Below are positions 1 through 12,175 of a stretch of 39,210 bases of DNA, one piece after another. This DNA is from Priapulus caudatus (Eukaryota; Priapulida; Priapulimorpha; Priapulimorphida; Priapulidae): positions 36,024-75,233 of the forward strand of contig NW_014577461.1 of the NCBI RefSeq assembly GCF_000485595.1, given 5' to 3'. The notes below the pieces were generated by a model. That model saw only the letters and a list, made by a program, of their open reading frames with translations. It made no database searches and had not been told where the DNA came from. Every line of letters starts with the position of its first letter. The stretch's first letter is position 1. A program made the translations under genes and the position numbers.

Positions 1-801
1 AGGCTTAATGTTCATGGTTCTGTTTTGTGCCCACACCCTGAAACCTGCTACAAGAAAGTTCGCGCAAACGAGAGCATGCCAATATGGGTTCAGGATGCCT
101 ATCCGACGCCAAGCCACGTAGTGGCAATAGACAGAGTATGAACCACAATCTGTCACGGAACGGAATACTCCGAACGGCAGTCAACCGATTCTCATTGAGC
201 ATTGGGAATCTTGCTAATGGCGGCGTAGCAACGATTAAGCTGTTTTCTGTATAAATTATAAACAAATAATGATTGAAACTGATAGAATGCCCTTCATCAT
301 TGGTACTATGTCAGTATTAACTCATGAAGGCAATGTTCAGGTGCGAAATTTAACGGAGTCTGGAGTCGCCAATACTCCCTAGATTATATCATATGCAGTC
401 CTGAGTCCGTGTGACTCCCTGAAAATTCTGGCCATACATTACTAAGTTATAGTTCATTCCAGAGCACTGCTCCTCGAATTACCTGTATTTTTCGCAAAAT
501 TTCCAAAGAAAATTTGGCAAGACGTCAACCGCATGAATCTTCAAATAACATAGAATAGAATAGCGGTTTACGGAATAGGCCCGAGGGCTGGCTGTATCCG
601 GTCTAATTAATAGCACTCAAACTCACCATTTTGTTACATTAGTCCCTCGCGACTGTTACAGACTGATTCTAAATTGGGTATTGTCCGTGCGTAATTGTGT
701 AGCTTCGATATCTAGAGTATACGTTGCGAAGGTAAATTTCCATTGTACTCAACAGCATCATGTGATCAGATTCATTACAGTCAATAACTATGTGACCTAG
801 C
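1..801. other. No gene recognised
   Basis: No open frame here resembles a known family and I saw no splice-bounded coding segment. The stretch lies just 3' of the minus-strand retrotransposon remnant, so part of it may be that element's 3' tail. The missing 5' exons of the plus-strand Derlin-1 gene were looked for here by eye and not found. Confidence 0.4.
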
Positions 802-3800
802 TTACAGGTAGTCATATTGCAGGTGGACCCAGTGCCTGTCAATTTGTTTTTGACATTCATTTATCGTTTTTGGATATACACAATTTCTTACGAGTCAGGG
901 GAGTTCAATCGCTGAGGAACAGGTTCTAAAGCTAAATGATTTCTTTTTGAGTGTATGATCTACTTGTCGTTTAATACAGTTTAAGCTCATTGTATCTGAC
1001 GACCTTGAGTGGTGTTGGAGCTGTCGTAATTTTAGAGCCACGTAATTGGCTCGTCCGCGTATATTTCCATGTAATCGCTTTCCAGACCTCAATCATGTAC
1101 ACCGCACGCGTCTTCTTCTGTATAAAAGTGATGGTAATTATTAACAGCGCGTAGCTTTCATCATACCACGAACAGATTTTCGTAACAAGGCCGGGTATTC
1201 TGTTATGGTGGCATTGCTCGTTGTACCCTCCGCTCTCGATTTCTCTTAGTGGAGGACCCGCAGTGCTCGTCTGATAATGGGCGCAGGTAACACTAGTGTT
1301 ATACGCACCGTATTCATATGGCTCTTACAGGGATTTGAACAGTAATCCTAAATATATCTTTTTGTGACATGTAATGGAGAGGTGCGCATCGATTAGCCGC
1401 TATGCCCTTGCTGCGCACCACTTTCGTATTTATATGGTCTTCAAGGTGAGGCGTTTGCTGTGATAATAAGAGATCCTGCTGTTGCTCAACGAATATCCAG
1501 AACCGACACTAGTGTTTGCTTCCCCTCCATTTTGTAGCTATAGTCAGCGTGACTGTTCCTAGTCTGAAGTACTCTTACCATTTTATAGGATGGCAATTTC
1601 ATCTGCCAATGTAGCCGGCCATTTTTCCTTTACACCTATCCCCATCTTCTTGAATGTTTTGACACGCTTCTACGCTAGCTAGCTTTGGCCATAATAGTTT
1701 TGTCGTCGTCGAGCAGGAAGGTGAGGCGGCATTTTGTTAGGGTATCGCCACCCTGGAAGACTCATTTATGATATAAATAAATAGTGGCTGGCGCGAGTAC
1801 ACCGACCTGCCATTGGGGCACGCCACTTGTTACTCCGGTAATCTGGTGTGGCAAACCTCACGCATTTATCACCCTCTGTTCTCTGTTGCTAAGGCGTATT
1901 TTTTATATCCCCAGCAAAGTGTGTTACGTCCTCTGATCCCGCCAGAGATCATAACTTACTGCGTTGTGCATTCGTGTGGCACCGTTTGTCAAACGCCTTT
2001 GCTGAAAGTCAAAGTATACCAATATCCTATGGGCTTCTCTTTCTCTCCAATGATCAGTACCATTCTCCAAAACAACCATCCATCTGAAGAGGCTGCATGA
2101 ATCGGCTTTTCTGAACGCGCGTATTGCTCAGCTGCGAGTAGGTCTGCGGCAGTCCATCATGATTGATGATCGACTTCGCGTGATCATTCCTTCCAACAGT
2201 TTGCAATAAAATGCAGGTCGGCTCACCGGCCTGTAATTTCTAGGCAGCTTGTTTGCTCCCTTTCTTAAAATATTGGCGGACGTGTGGCCATACGTGCCGA
2301 CATATGAGGACTTCGCTCCCGAGTCGATTGATCTCGTTAAAATTACTGGGTGAACCGGCACTGGGGCAATCACCTCTGCTAGCGTCTTTAGGATGCGAGG
2401 AATGGATGTTATTGACCTGGTGTGTGTTTGCATCTAGTGCTGTTTAACGACTTTGGCCACATCGTAACATCTATGTGGACATCGGGGCTGTCTTGTCATG
2501 TTGATTAATTACTGGCATATTATGAAAGTACTCCTCCATAGTAAATATCGCTAGCCAAGTATTACATTTCAGTACGGGCTTTTTCTAAATAAGATGATGG
2601 CATTTTTGTCTCTTTAGTTTTCAGCTATCGTATTGTATTTTTTGCTTTCATCTTGCTGTTCGCCAAATGTTGAAGAAGTTGTTCTAGCGAAATTGGATTT
2701 GGTATTCGCATCGCAACTTTTTTCTCCGCAAGGTCCTCTCAGCAGATCTAATTAGGCGGACACTTGATTGTTGCGTAGTTTGTAGTATTCTTCTACCCCT
2801 TCGCCCAGATTTTTAGCCGAAATGTCTGAAGCTCGATTTTTTGATTTAGACAGTTATATCTGTTCTTTACTCCTCCACACGCTCTCCTACTTGTATTCGT
2901 CCCTCACTGTTTGTGGTCGATATGAATTTAAACTACCTTCGTTAAATACTTCGGTTACAGTTCGTAGTCAGATTATCGGCGAGTGGGGAGCTCTGTGGGT
3001 TAATTTCCACACTGTTGTTGTACAACTGGCCTGAGAAGCCATCGTAATTCATTATGGTATATTGATTACGTTTTTCGTGGCGGGCCGACTGTCGGTTAAA
3101 CTCAACGACACGTTGATGTTAAGAGCAGTGATGCATGTGACTACGACGATGGGGTGGAGAGACAGTCGATGTCTTATCATGTTGGGTTATTTGATATTAT
3201 AGATCTATTTGTGTAGGTGTTTGCCAGGAGTCTGTAGTCGTGTAGCTCGTCTACAGTGTGTGTTAGATCATGTCATTTATTCCTTATAAAAATTTCGAAG
3301 CTGGATGATTTACTGGCTCTACATCTGTTAGAGTTCCAACAAATTTCTCGAAAATTGAAGTCTCCAGCCAGGACCATATGCGAGTAGTTTAGGGAAGATG
3401 CCCACTTGATTAGCTGACAGACTTTGTCATTATGCTCGGTGCTGCTGTTAGGGGAGCGGTATATGCAGCCTACCAAGAGCTTGTCTTTGTTGCGGAGACG
3501 GATTTCGCATAGGATGCTGTCGTGCACCTTGATTGGACCATCGATCTGTGTAACGTCCAGACTGCATTTCGTCCACATGACTACACCTCTGCCCGGGTTA
3601 CCAATGATATCAGGCCAGCATTCGTATCCTGGGATTACTAGCTCAGTGAGCGCTAATAAGTTGCCATCTGTATTTTTAGATTTTATTTCGGCCAGACCTA
3701 TAATATCAGGAGAAGTTACATCAACCATGGCAAGAATTTCAGATTTTTTGTTGGAGAGCGTATCAATGTTGCTGTAGAAATACTTTAAGCCATGTGTAGT

Positions 3801-3935
3801 TCTGACGTTCCAATCCATGATTTTTTTATTATGCCTAGTTTTGTCTATTTGCTTGATTTTTTCGTAAATGTGTGGTCTTATTGATTTTCCTGGGGGATTC
3901 TCACCTTTCTCAAGGTATCTCCGAGTATGATCCAC
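802..3935 (-). mobile_element. Degenerate CR1/L2-like non-LTR retrotransposon
   Basis: Read on the minus strand, one ORF2-type protein can be followed from an endonuclease (3,935-3,273) through a reverse transcriptase to a typical CR1-like C-terminus ending in a stop at 802-804. Visible landmarks in order are: NYRPVS (about 2,221-2,240), AKAFDK (about 1,986-2,012), VTSGVPQ (about 1,812-1,835), LFIYIINE (about 1,770-1,795), an altered YADD region reading FLLDDDK (about 1,697-1,726), VLQTRNS (about 1,546-1,573), IPGL (about 1,188-1,199) and QIDRHWVHLQYDYL before the stop. These sit in different frames with stops between them, so the copy is inactive. The span of about 3.1 kb fits a full-length ORF2. 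I infer an old insertion; no target-site duplication was identified. Clade assignment (CR1 versus L2 or a relative) is uncertain. Confidence 0.8.
3273..3935 (-). pseudogene. Endonuclease domain fragment of the retrotransposon
   Basis: A 220-codon open stretch with the apurinic-like endonuclease (EEP) fold typical of CR1/L2 elements. It shows an N-terminal YFYSNIDTLSNKKSEI segment, GLAEIKS carrying the catalytic glutamate, a GCIYRSPNSS segment, and LAGDFNF with the conserved Asp and Asn. The final SDH motif is not in this frame; the ORF stops before it. This is the best preserved part of the element and lies at its 5' end relative to the minus strand. Confidence 0.8.
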
Positions 3936-4685
3936 TTGAAATTTTTGATGCCAGGTTTTTCCAAGTCTCGTTATAACCTAAAATAACCCTAGAACCTAGA
4001 GTAAACTCTCCCTTTAAATTTTCACCTCACAGCTGTGCGCGGCAGTGCTTGGTTGTTTATACATTGCAGCCGCAATGGCTTTGGTGTGTGCGTGTGTGCG
4101 CATGCGGATTTGGCGATCCTAAAATTTGGCGATCCTAAAAAATCTGATGAATGCCAAAGTTTCTTCACGCAAATTAACCTTGTTAGAAAATTGCCTCCAA
4201 AAGTCACGTTACGATCGAAAAATCGCGTTCTAACGTAGCGGAATGTATTTGGGACGCCCAGAAAGTGCCCCAGCTCGATTCGCGTGAGGACACGTGGCAC
4301 GGTTTCGGAGGAGATACGGAAAACGACACTTCGGCTCTTTCTACTATTATATTATAGATATAGATATATAATATATATATATACATAGAACTAACAGTTT
4401 ATAAACTAGAGGTGATGTTTTATGGACTATTTATGTAATCCAAAGTTTTAAAAGCAGAATTAATGACAAAAACTTTTATAGAAGTTGTAAATATGTATCC
4501 TTCATAAATTATTGTGAGTCTCTGGTTGCATAACATGGCTGTGAGTGTTGTTACCATTCGTGACATTTCATGTCATTGGCAAGGAAATGGGATTTTGCTC
4601 AGGGTCACAGGAATGGAGACATGCAGCATGCTGTTCCTTGTCTCTAGGGTTGCACTAAATAGTTCTTCACTGTCTGCAATTTTAG
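3936..4685. other. Non-coding stretch between retrotransposon and Derlin-1 exon
   Basis: No exon recognised. It contains a short direct repeat of TTTGGCGATCCTAAAA around 4,110-4,140 and an AT-rich tract around 4,345-4,390. It should be intronic if the 5' exons of Derlin-1 lie outside the window or were lost. Confidence 0.4.
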
Positions 4686-7075
4686 GCACGTTTTTTGGAA
4701 GGCCGGCTGACTACCTGTTCATGCTGGGCTTCTGCTGGCTTAGCTTGGTCGTATCCTTTAAAAAATATACAGAGACGAGAGAAAAACAAAGTCAATTACT
4801 CTAGAGTCTAGATGCTAGCCTATAGTGCATAACTGAAATGGAAGACAGGAACTGATACGTTTAGAAGCATTTGATGATGTGGTTTGGTCCTTGATTTATT
4901 GTTGTAGATCATTGGTTTCTTAGCTGAAATAATGGTGAGTGCAAACATCATATTATTATATATTTAGATCCTACTGGCAATTTATCATTATGAAGCATCT
5001 ACAAGTTACTATTGCACTGTGCTGTTATGATGAAAATGTCATATAATATAGTTAAAAAAATGCTATATATGTAGAACGACCACCTATCTGTAAAGGTCAC
5101 TTAAGCTGAGAGGGTCTATGTCCCCCAGGGTACTGCCGGAACGTACCCTGGGTACGGTCCGGTATACCGAAACGTACCCTGGTACTATCTAATATGCCGG
5201 ACCGTATACTTCGCCTACTCCACTATCGAGTCTAGGGAGTCGCCTATGCCTACTCCCTAACCCTAACCCTAACCATATCAGATAGTTACCAGGGTACGTT
5301 CCGGTATACCGGACCGTACCCAGGGTACGTTCCGGCAGTACCCTGGGTGACATAGACCCTATGAGCGTCACTTAAGTTTATTCCATTGAATAGCAGTTAT
5401 ACAGTGAAACTCCTGTGGAATAACCGAGTGTACATAAACCCCCTGTTATTTCCCTTGGGTGGCGGTTATTTACTGGTTTGACTATAGCAGTATGCAAGTA
5501 GCCTTAGACTTAATCATTTGGAAATGTTCGTTTACAGCTTCTCATGGATCTGATGATACTTTCTGTGCTCTACGTCTGGTGTCAGCTAAATAGAGATCAG
5601 ATTGTCCAGTTCTGGTTTGGCACACAGTTCAAGGTAATTCTAAATCTTATTGTCGATGGCGCTAGTGTTCACAATGTTTACCGAGAGGGGCTCTTCTTAC
5701 ATGAAGATATTTTTCTGTATGACTACTGTATCTTGCTTGCCTATTCCTCTGTTTGTAAAACTTGGTTAAGTACCCTTGATGACAACTTTGCTTTGGTGGT
5801 TCAAGTATATAAGAAAAGTCTCAGGTAATAATATATTGATTGTAAGCATCAGAAGATGATCTCTAAGAAATACTGCTTGCAATTTACATCTGTTTTTTTA
5901 CTGACAGGCGATGTACCTTCCATGGGTCTTGCTAGCTTTCAACATGATCATCAGAGGCGGGTAAGTTTCCGTGGCTGAAGGGCAACTAAATATGCAAATA
6001 TCACGTTAAAAATATAGAACATCATGCACTTAGCACAGTAGAAGAGTGTCATGGTGTGAGCTTTAGTGCATGTAAGGTCACCATTATCTCCTGCACAAGG
6101 AATCCCCCACAAATATCAGAACAGAACCCAACTCTACGATGTTCATCGCTAAATTTATCGCTTGACGACACCGAGCGATTCAGTTAGGATTGGTGCAGAG
6201 CATTTGTATCGTGTAGAGATAGTCCAGGCCTTCCATTCACATATATCGTAATGTAACATAACCACGGAGGCGACTGCCGACGCTATTCTCTGAGGTGGGT
6301 TTTCTTCGTGCAGAGGTTTCACGGACGTCCTTGGCATCCTTGTCGGACATCTCTACTTCTTCCTCATGTTCAAGTACCCACAGGACTTTGGTGGCCGACG
6401 GCTCCTCAGCACACCACAGATACTGTGAGTAGCAGACTGTTGGGCCTAAGATAAAATATCGCTTGTTTCCCCTTTACCGACCGACTCGCCAAAACGCCAC
6501 TACTCGACACATTTTATTGGCCGATTAAAACAAAACAAAAATTATTTCGTTTCTCCACAAAAAAAAATCAAATTTGTCGCAAAAACATATACACAAAACA
6601 GAATATACAATAGACATACACACATCTTGTCAAAACAAAATAAAAAAGATTTTTCACCTACCTACCTACTCGGTACCCTGAGAGGCGAGTAGGTAAAGGG
6701 GAAACAAACAATTTTTTAAGGGTGGCCTAATAATGTAATGACGCATCTACCAAATAAGCCAGTAGAAATGAAATGTCTACTTCTTTTGAAGCTTCGGCAA
6801 AAACGTCTGCGTCGACGTCGGCGTTTGTCTGTTTGCGCCACGGATGTAGAACATGGGAAATGGTATTTATGTTGAGGTTGAACTTTTGTTTGACATGATA
6901 ATGAGGATCCTCTGTTTGCAGGTACAACTACTTTCCAAATGAACGCGGTACAGTCAGTGGCTTTGGAGTGGCACCTGCATCCAGAAGAGCGCAGGCAGGA
7001 GGAGGAGGAGGTGGCGGAGGAGGAGGAGGAGGTGGATACCAATGGGGGCGGGGTAATGAGCTGGGTGGTAACTGA
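4686..7075 (+). CDS. DERL1: Derlin-1, 3' six exons (5' part missing)
   Basis: Derlins are inactive rhomboid-family membrane proteins of the ER that help move misfolded proteins to the cytosol with p97/VCP (family knowledge). Exons seen: 4,686-4,750 (GRPADYLFML), 4,909-4,935 (27-nt microexon, IIGFLAEIM), 5,538-5,633 (VLYVWCQLNRDQIVQFWFGT), 5,908-5,960 (YLPWVLLAFN), 6,314-6,424 (GILVGHLYFFLMFKYPQD, which includes the rhomboid-like GxxxG) and 6,922-7,075 with stop TGA. All junctions are GT-AG and the phases agree. The tail has a run of about 13 glycines and ends GYQWGRGNELGGN, resembling the p97-binding SHP box of Derlin-1. The first half of the protein (amphipathic N-terminus and first membrane spans) is not in the window. 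The second intron of this part carries a foldback element. Downstream, the gene converges on the RGS22-like gene. Confidence 0.93.
5106..5366. mobile_element. Foldback MITE with CCCTAA core, family 1 copy 1
   Basis: A 261-bp palindromic element in a Derlin-1 intron. Its arms, beginning AGGGTCTATGTC and continuing CCCAGGGTACTGCCGGAACG, are near-perfect inverted repeats of at least 55 bp. Its centre carries CCCTAACCCTAACCCTAACC (5,256-5,275). It is flanked by the direct 10-bp repeat GTCACTTAAG (5,096-5,105 and 5,367-5,376). A 9-10 bp duplication is typical of Mutator-like transposition; that class is an inference. No coding capacity. Confidence 0.85.
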
Positions 7076-9563
7076 TGTTGTACTCATGTAGAGTTGGACC
7101 TCGGCATTATGAATGTTGTATAGTTTGTAAGTTGCATAAATTTCTTGACAACAGTCCATGTTGCGTGAACCTGAACACAAAGGAAGCCGCTGAAATCAAA
7201 TGATCCATCGTGCGCTTCCTGTGGGAAAAGAGATTACACAGCCCTTCTAATGAAGCAGGACATGTGTAACATATGAGCAGTACCGGGCGTGTATCTCTGG
7301 GAGGTAACATGTGAGCTTGATTTTACACTCCAGGATTATTGGTAGTATTTTAAAGTGAAGAGTATGCATGGACTGCTTGCAATATTGAGGCAATATATAA
7401 GAGGCAAAGGACTTGCCGTTATGTCTTGTTATAAAAGTGTAACATGAATAATTGAATACAGCATTTTAATAACTGAAAATAGTAGTTCACAGTTGGAATC
7501 ATGTTTACCGCCGACGTGGCTGGAGTGGTTACCGAAACGTGTCAGCGCGTAACACGCATGGACAGCAAGATAGAGGACAAAAAATGTGCACTCGAACACC
7601 TACATCTAGTTTTCTGCCAAACAGTTTTATAACCAAAGTCAGTTCGGAAATGCAGCATGTAAAGCTCTAGCGACTAAAATTCAAATGTGAACAAATTGTT
7701 AATAGAGAGTTATTCGTATCACTTACATCATACATATTTGAAACGCGTTACAAATACATTGCAAGTTCAAGCATGAAGGTCAGTGCTAAAGGTCATGGCT
7801 GTGTGCGATGGATAGGACAAACCATTTTTAAACAAACTTAAATTTATGGTAATTTCGGTACCTGAAATCCCAATATCTGTATGACAATCATTGTAACACC
7901 TGAATGGTCCTCATGGCTTTGTCCCACAGCAAAGATGTGGTAACATGAGCATTGTTACTTGTTTGTAACCAGACCTCTGTTCGCTAAATTCCTATTTACC
8001 ATTGGTGTTTCTAAAACTACTTCTGCTTTTCTATTGCTATTTCCTAAATACACAAGGAAACTGTTCCTCATGTTAATCCAGGTGCATTTAGCCTTGCGTC
8101 ACAGGAGTGACTGTAACGATATCCTGTACGTGAAGCCATTTATGTTGTTAGTAAACATATGAACTAGCTAGCAGTGCAATGGGTGTGTTGACTAACATAC
8201 CTTCTGTTAGACCTCTTAAGGTTAGCAACATAACTAATGCAATTTACTTCTTTACTAAGCTAGGAATCACTACTTCCTGCTAGCGCAGAGGAAGTTTCTA
8301 GACACCTAATAGTTCTACTATTACCTAACCTCGTATTATAGTCATGTCTTGAGCACCTTTATTCGGTCCGTTTTCTGCACCAAACTTACAGTGCGTGTTT
8401 ACACTGTCACCTGGATTATTCTGTTACAGTTGAACTGTGTCACGGAAAAAATTACGAGCTGCTGTGATTTCTCGTTGTTTAGCTTATCGCTATTCAATAG
8501 CAGCAACAGCTTCGAACAGCAGCCGCGCGAGGTTTTACCCGTGGTTACCAATACCGGTTTACGTGCATGTTAAATATCTTGCAGTGAGACGAGGCAACTG
8601 AAATCGAAGTCTGTTTGGAACTCATTTGATTGTTACAATTAAAGATGTTTGTAAATTAAGATTCGAAGGTTTTGCCTCTCATTATTTTATTTATTTTTGC
8701 TAAACATAAGGCGGTACATATTTGAGTTGTTTGTTCTAGCGTGATAGTAAATTATAGTCAGTAATTTTAAGTTCTCAAGTGACAAGAACTGTCCGATATC
8801 CTAGAAGGTGTCATTTATTGTTTCTTTGGAATTCCAAATAGTTATTGTCATATTCATTTTTACCAAGTAATCTTTTATTGGTAAATCAATTAGTTGCAAA
8901 GGTGTGGTGGATAGCATCAAGGGTTAATAATGACACATACCATATCATATATCATTATATATCATTATTCACCCGTGATAGCATAAAAGCGAAGGTAGCA
9001 ACTAATTTCCTAATTCATTCTAAAAACAATAGTTGAAACAAATTGAATCACAATTATACACGTCTCTTATAACGATGGATACATTATAAAGATATATCTT
9101 CCAAAAACATGTCACTCCTAATGGTGGCATATTTATGGCATCTGGTATAACTTTCGACAATAAACGGTCAGTTGTCTATTGTGAAGTGGAGAATACGTTG
9201 TTATATATCATAATCGGTTTACATTTGGTCTTTTTATTGACTCGTATTTCATTTTGCGTTGAATTATAAGATAATCGGTTCAGTTAGTACGTGTACAGAA
9301 GTGCCGAAGAGTGTAGAAGCTGCAGATGGTAGATGGCCCCGTTCAAACATCTGTCAGTCCCTGCATGTGCCAGATGAAGGGGACCTGTAACGCTCTGTTA
9401 GCTCTCTCGCACTCTCGCTTCTCCTCTTCCTCCTCCCCCTCTTGTTCCCTCCCCTCACTATCTATCGCTCTACCACTCATTGTCTCCCTCCTCCCCCTCT
9501 CTCACTTTAACTCTCACTCTCTCCCTCATTCCTTCCCTGTCTCACCCTCCCTCCCACTTATCC

Positions 9564-9611
<48 letters not shown>

Positions 9612-9701
9612 TCTCTCGCTTCCCCCTTCTCTTTCTCTCTTTTTTTCCGATTTCTCCTATCTGTCTTCTCTGTGTAATTCTGCTCGGTGCTGGTATAGGT
9701 G
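7076..9701. other. Intergenic region between convergent Derlin-1 and RGS22-like genes
   Basis: Contains the Derlin-1 3' UTR at its left and presumably the RGS22-like 3' UTR at its right. I recognised no exon, transposon termini or clear polyadenylation site that I would assign. Composition is AT-rich between about 7,500 and 9,250, then becomes a pyrimidine-rich tract at 9,400-9,660. Confidence 0.5.
9400..9660. repeat. Polypyrimidine tract with (CT)n microsatellite
   Basis: A CT-rich strand bias over about 250 bp, with a pure (CT)n run near 9,570-9,602. Open frames rich in Ser/Leu across it are artefacts of the dinucleotide repeat. It lies just 3' of the RGS22-like stop codon. Confidence 0.85.
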
Positions 9702-10060
9702 CTAGGGCAGCACAGGAAGCCTCTCCCCGCTGCGTACGTCGTGGTCACGCCCTTGCTTGCTCGCATCATCCTCCCACGCAGCATCCAATCCTCGTCTGTC
9801 GTACGACATTCGCCGTCCCCTCATCGTAGACGGGGCCCGACTGTGGTTGATGAGGGTGGACGGGGCCCGACTGTGGTTGATTAGGGTGGACGGGGCCCGG
9901 CCGGGGTTAGCGGGAGCGAACGCGTGCCGATCTTGGGTCGTCATCGACATGCGCGATGTGTGTTGCAGCGGAGGGTCGCCACCGTCAAACTCCTTCGGCA
10001 GCGGGATTAGCTTACGGAGCCCTCTGGTGAGCGAGAAGCTCAACCTGGGTGGATCGTCTT
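9702..10060 (-). CDS. RGS22: RGS22-like terminal exon
   Basis: Acceptor TTTCCAG before 10,060; stop codon TAG at 9,702-9,704. It encodes [18 protein letters not shown] and then three imperfect 10-residue repeats of the type [10 protein letters not shown], made by a 30-bp DNA repeat at about 9,829-9,905. It ends GERLPVLP. Phase agrees with the upstream exon (G joined to AA gives Glu). The repeat tail is probably disordered. Confidence 0.7.
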
Positions 10061-11629
10061 CTGGAAATTGGCGACGAACACAGAGAGAGGTTATGGCCGC
10101 GCTTTCTGTATGCCCCGACTACGGTGCTTATGATGGCACGCTGTTGTCGCCCCCCGGTGGGCTATCACCTCTACATCGCGTCGTCATAGGTGTCATTTCC
10201 ACGTAATTTTTCATTTTAGCCGTATAATCCAGGTCAGGAGGCACGTTAGCAGCAGAGGCAGTTATTCGATTGGGGAAACGATTGAGCAAAAAAAGAGTAA
10301 AAATTGAAAGTAGCCGGTTAGGTGAAATTAATGAGCAAATGCCTGACGCTGTGTACTAACCGTGTTGGGAAAGCTGTTTCTGGTAGCTGTTGATGTCCAT
10401 ACGCAGATAGTCGGGTGCGATGAATGACGGGTGCGGGGTGAGCAATTTCTTCTTCTCGCAGCCTCCGTCACCGGCAGCAGATGCAGGCGAAAACCTATGC
10501 CGGCAGAATCTCCACAGAAGACATACATAGTATTATTTTTTTACGCACAGTGTAACATTTACTGCGTATAGCATCGATATTTATTAACATCGATTTAGAA
10601 CGACGATGACATCGAATACTTAATTCATTTAATCTCGTTCATTCATTCGATCGTTGGTTTGATAGATCGTTCATTCCGTTCGATCGTTTGTTCGTTCGTT
10701 CGCTCATTCATTTATTTATTCACTAATTTGCCGTTCATTCATCCGTTTGTTTGCCTGTTTGTTTATTCATGAATTCATGCATTCACTAATGCATAGCCTT
10801 TGATTCACTCACTCATTTGATCATTGACTGATAAATCGTGTAGCTTATACGGCTCTCTATCTCAATACGAATGTACATACGGTAGTTAGTTAAATCCTTC
10901 CCGCGCCTACGGTAGACTAGATACAAAAGTCTGCTTTTTACAAAATCGCTGCGTCTCGAATATTTCTCGCCTTACTTTTTCCATTCGTACACGAGCACGG
11001 TAAATATGCTCATGGTGGCAACGTGGAAAAGGCCTCTGTCCACCATCCCACTATTCAATGCGTCCAATATGCCATCCGCCATGTCGGTAGAAATGTTCAC
11101 CTTGTGTAAGGAGGGAAAATATTCGCGGTGTGAGGCGAGGCGTTGTCACTTCTAACGAACTGATAGCAAGAGCGAGTAGTACTGTTAGAGGAGAGATTAG
11201 CTGTGATGTCGGTGTGTTTCCTCACCAGTACTCTAGGCACATGTCTGTCATCACCTGTACTCTAGGCAATCTCTGTTTTCACCTGTACTCTAGGTTCATC
11301 TGTGTTCTCACCTGCACTCTAGGGTGGACCAGCGAGTCGAGGTAACACTCGGCAATGGCCCGCGCTTTCTTCTCGAGCGCGGCTTCGTCGGCTGGCGTGT
11401 AGTGACCCTGGGCAGCCGACTGTGCGACGTTGTCGGCCATGGTCTTAAATCTGTGTAATAATACAGCAGCCTGTTAGTGGTGGTAAAGTGGCGAGGCGCA
11501 CGCACACGCTCGCACGCTCGCGCGCACACGCACACACATACACATACAGTACACACATGCGCGGGCGCACACACACACGCACGCACGCACGCACGTACGC
11601 ACACACACACGCACGCACGCACGCACACG

Positions 11630-11670
<41 letters not shown>

Positions 11671-12105
11671 GTGCACTCACTCCCTTCTTTGCGCAATGTG
11701 TGTTAGTGATATGGTGAGATGGTGAAACACATGCGCTCACTCCCCTTCCGCATGTACGATGATGTCATCTAGCTGTGGGATTATTCACCAATAGCTGATG
11801 AGCTTCGAGTCCACCCATCCGCGTGAGCAAGACACGCCCACTCCCCCTTCTGATACGGTTTCAACTCCCTCGATATGCACGTGATTTTCCTCATAGATAT
11901 CTTACACTACACGATGAGCGCATGATATCTATAGTTTCACACGCGCGCGCGCCAAAATGTCAATTTTGGATTGCTTCTTTGCACTGCCTTGCCGGACCCT
12001 TCGTTGATAATCATTGTTTTTGGAACGTCTTATCGCAACATAGATTGGCTAGAGATCGTTCTCTCTCTCTCTCGCTTTCTATCTTTCTCACTCTCTCGCT
12101 TTCTA

Positions 12106-12175
<70 letters not shown>

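Noticed and set aside
1-4600. Missing 5' exons of Derlin-1
   Set aside because: Searched by eye for the conserved N-terminal and RPITATFYFP-type segments and found none; they probably lie to the left of the window.
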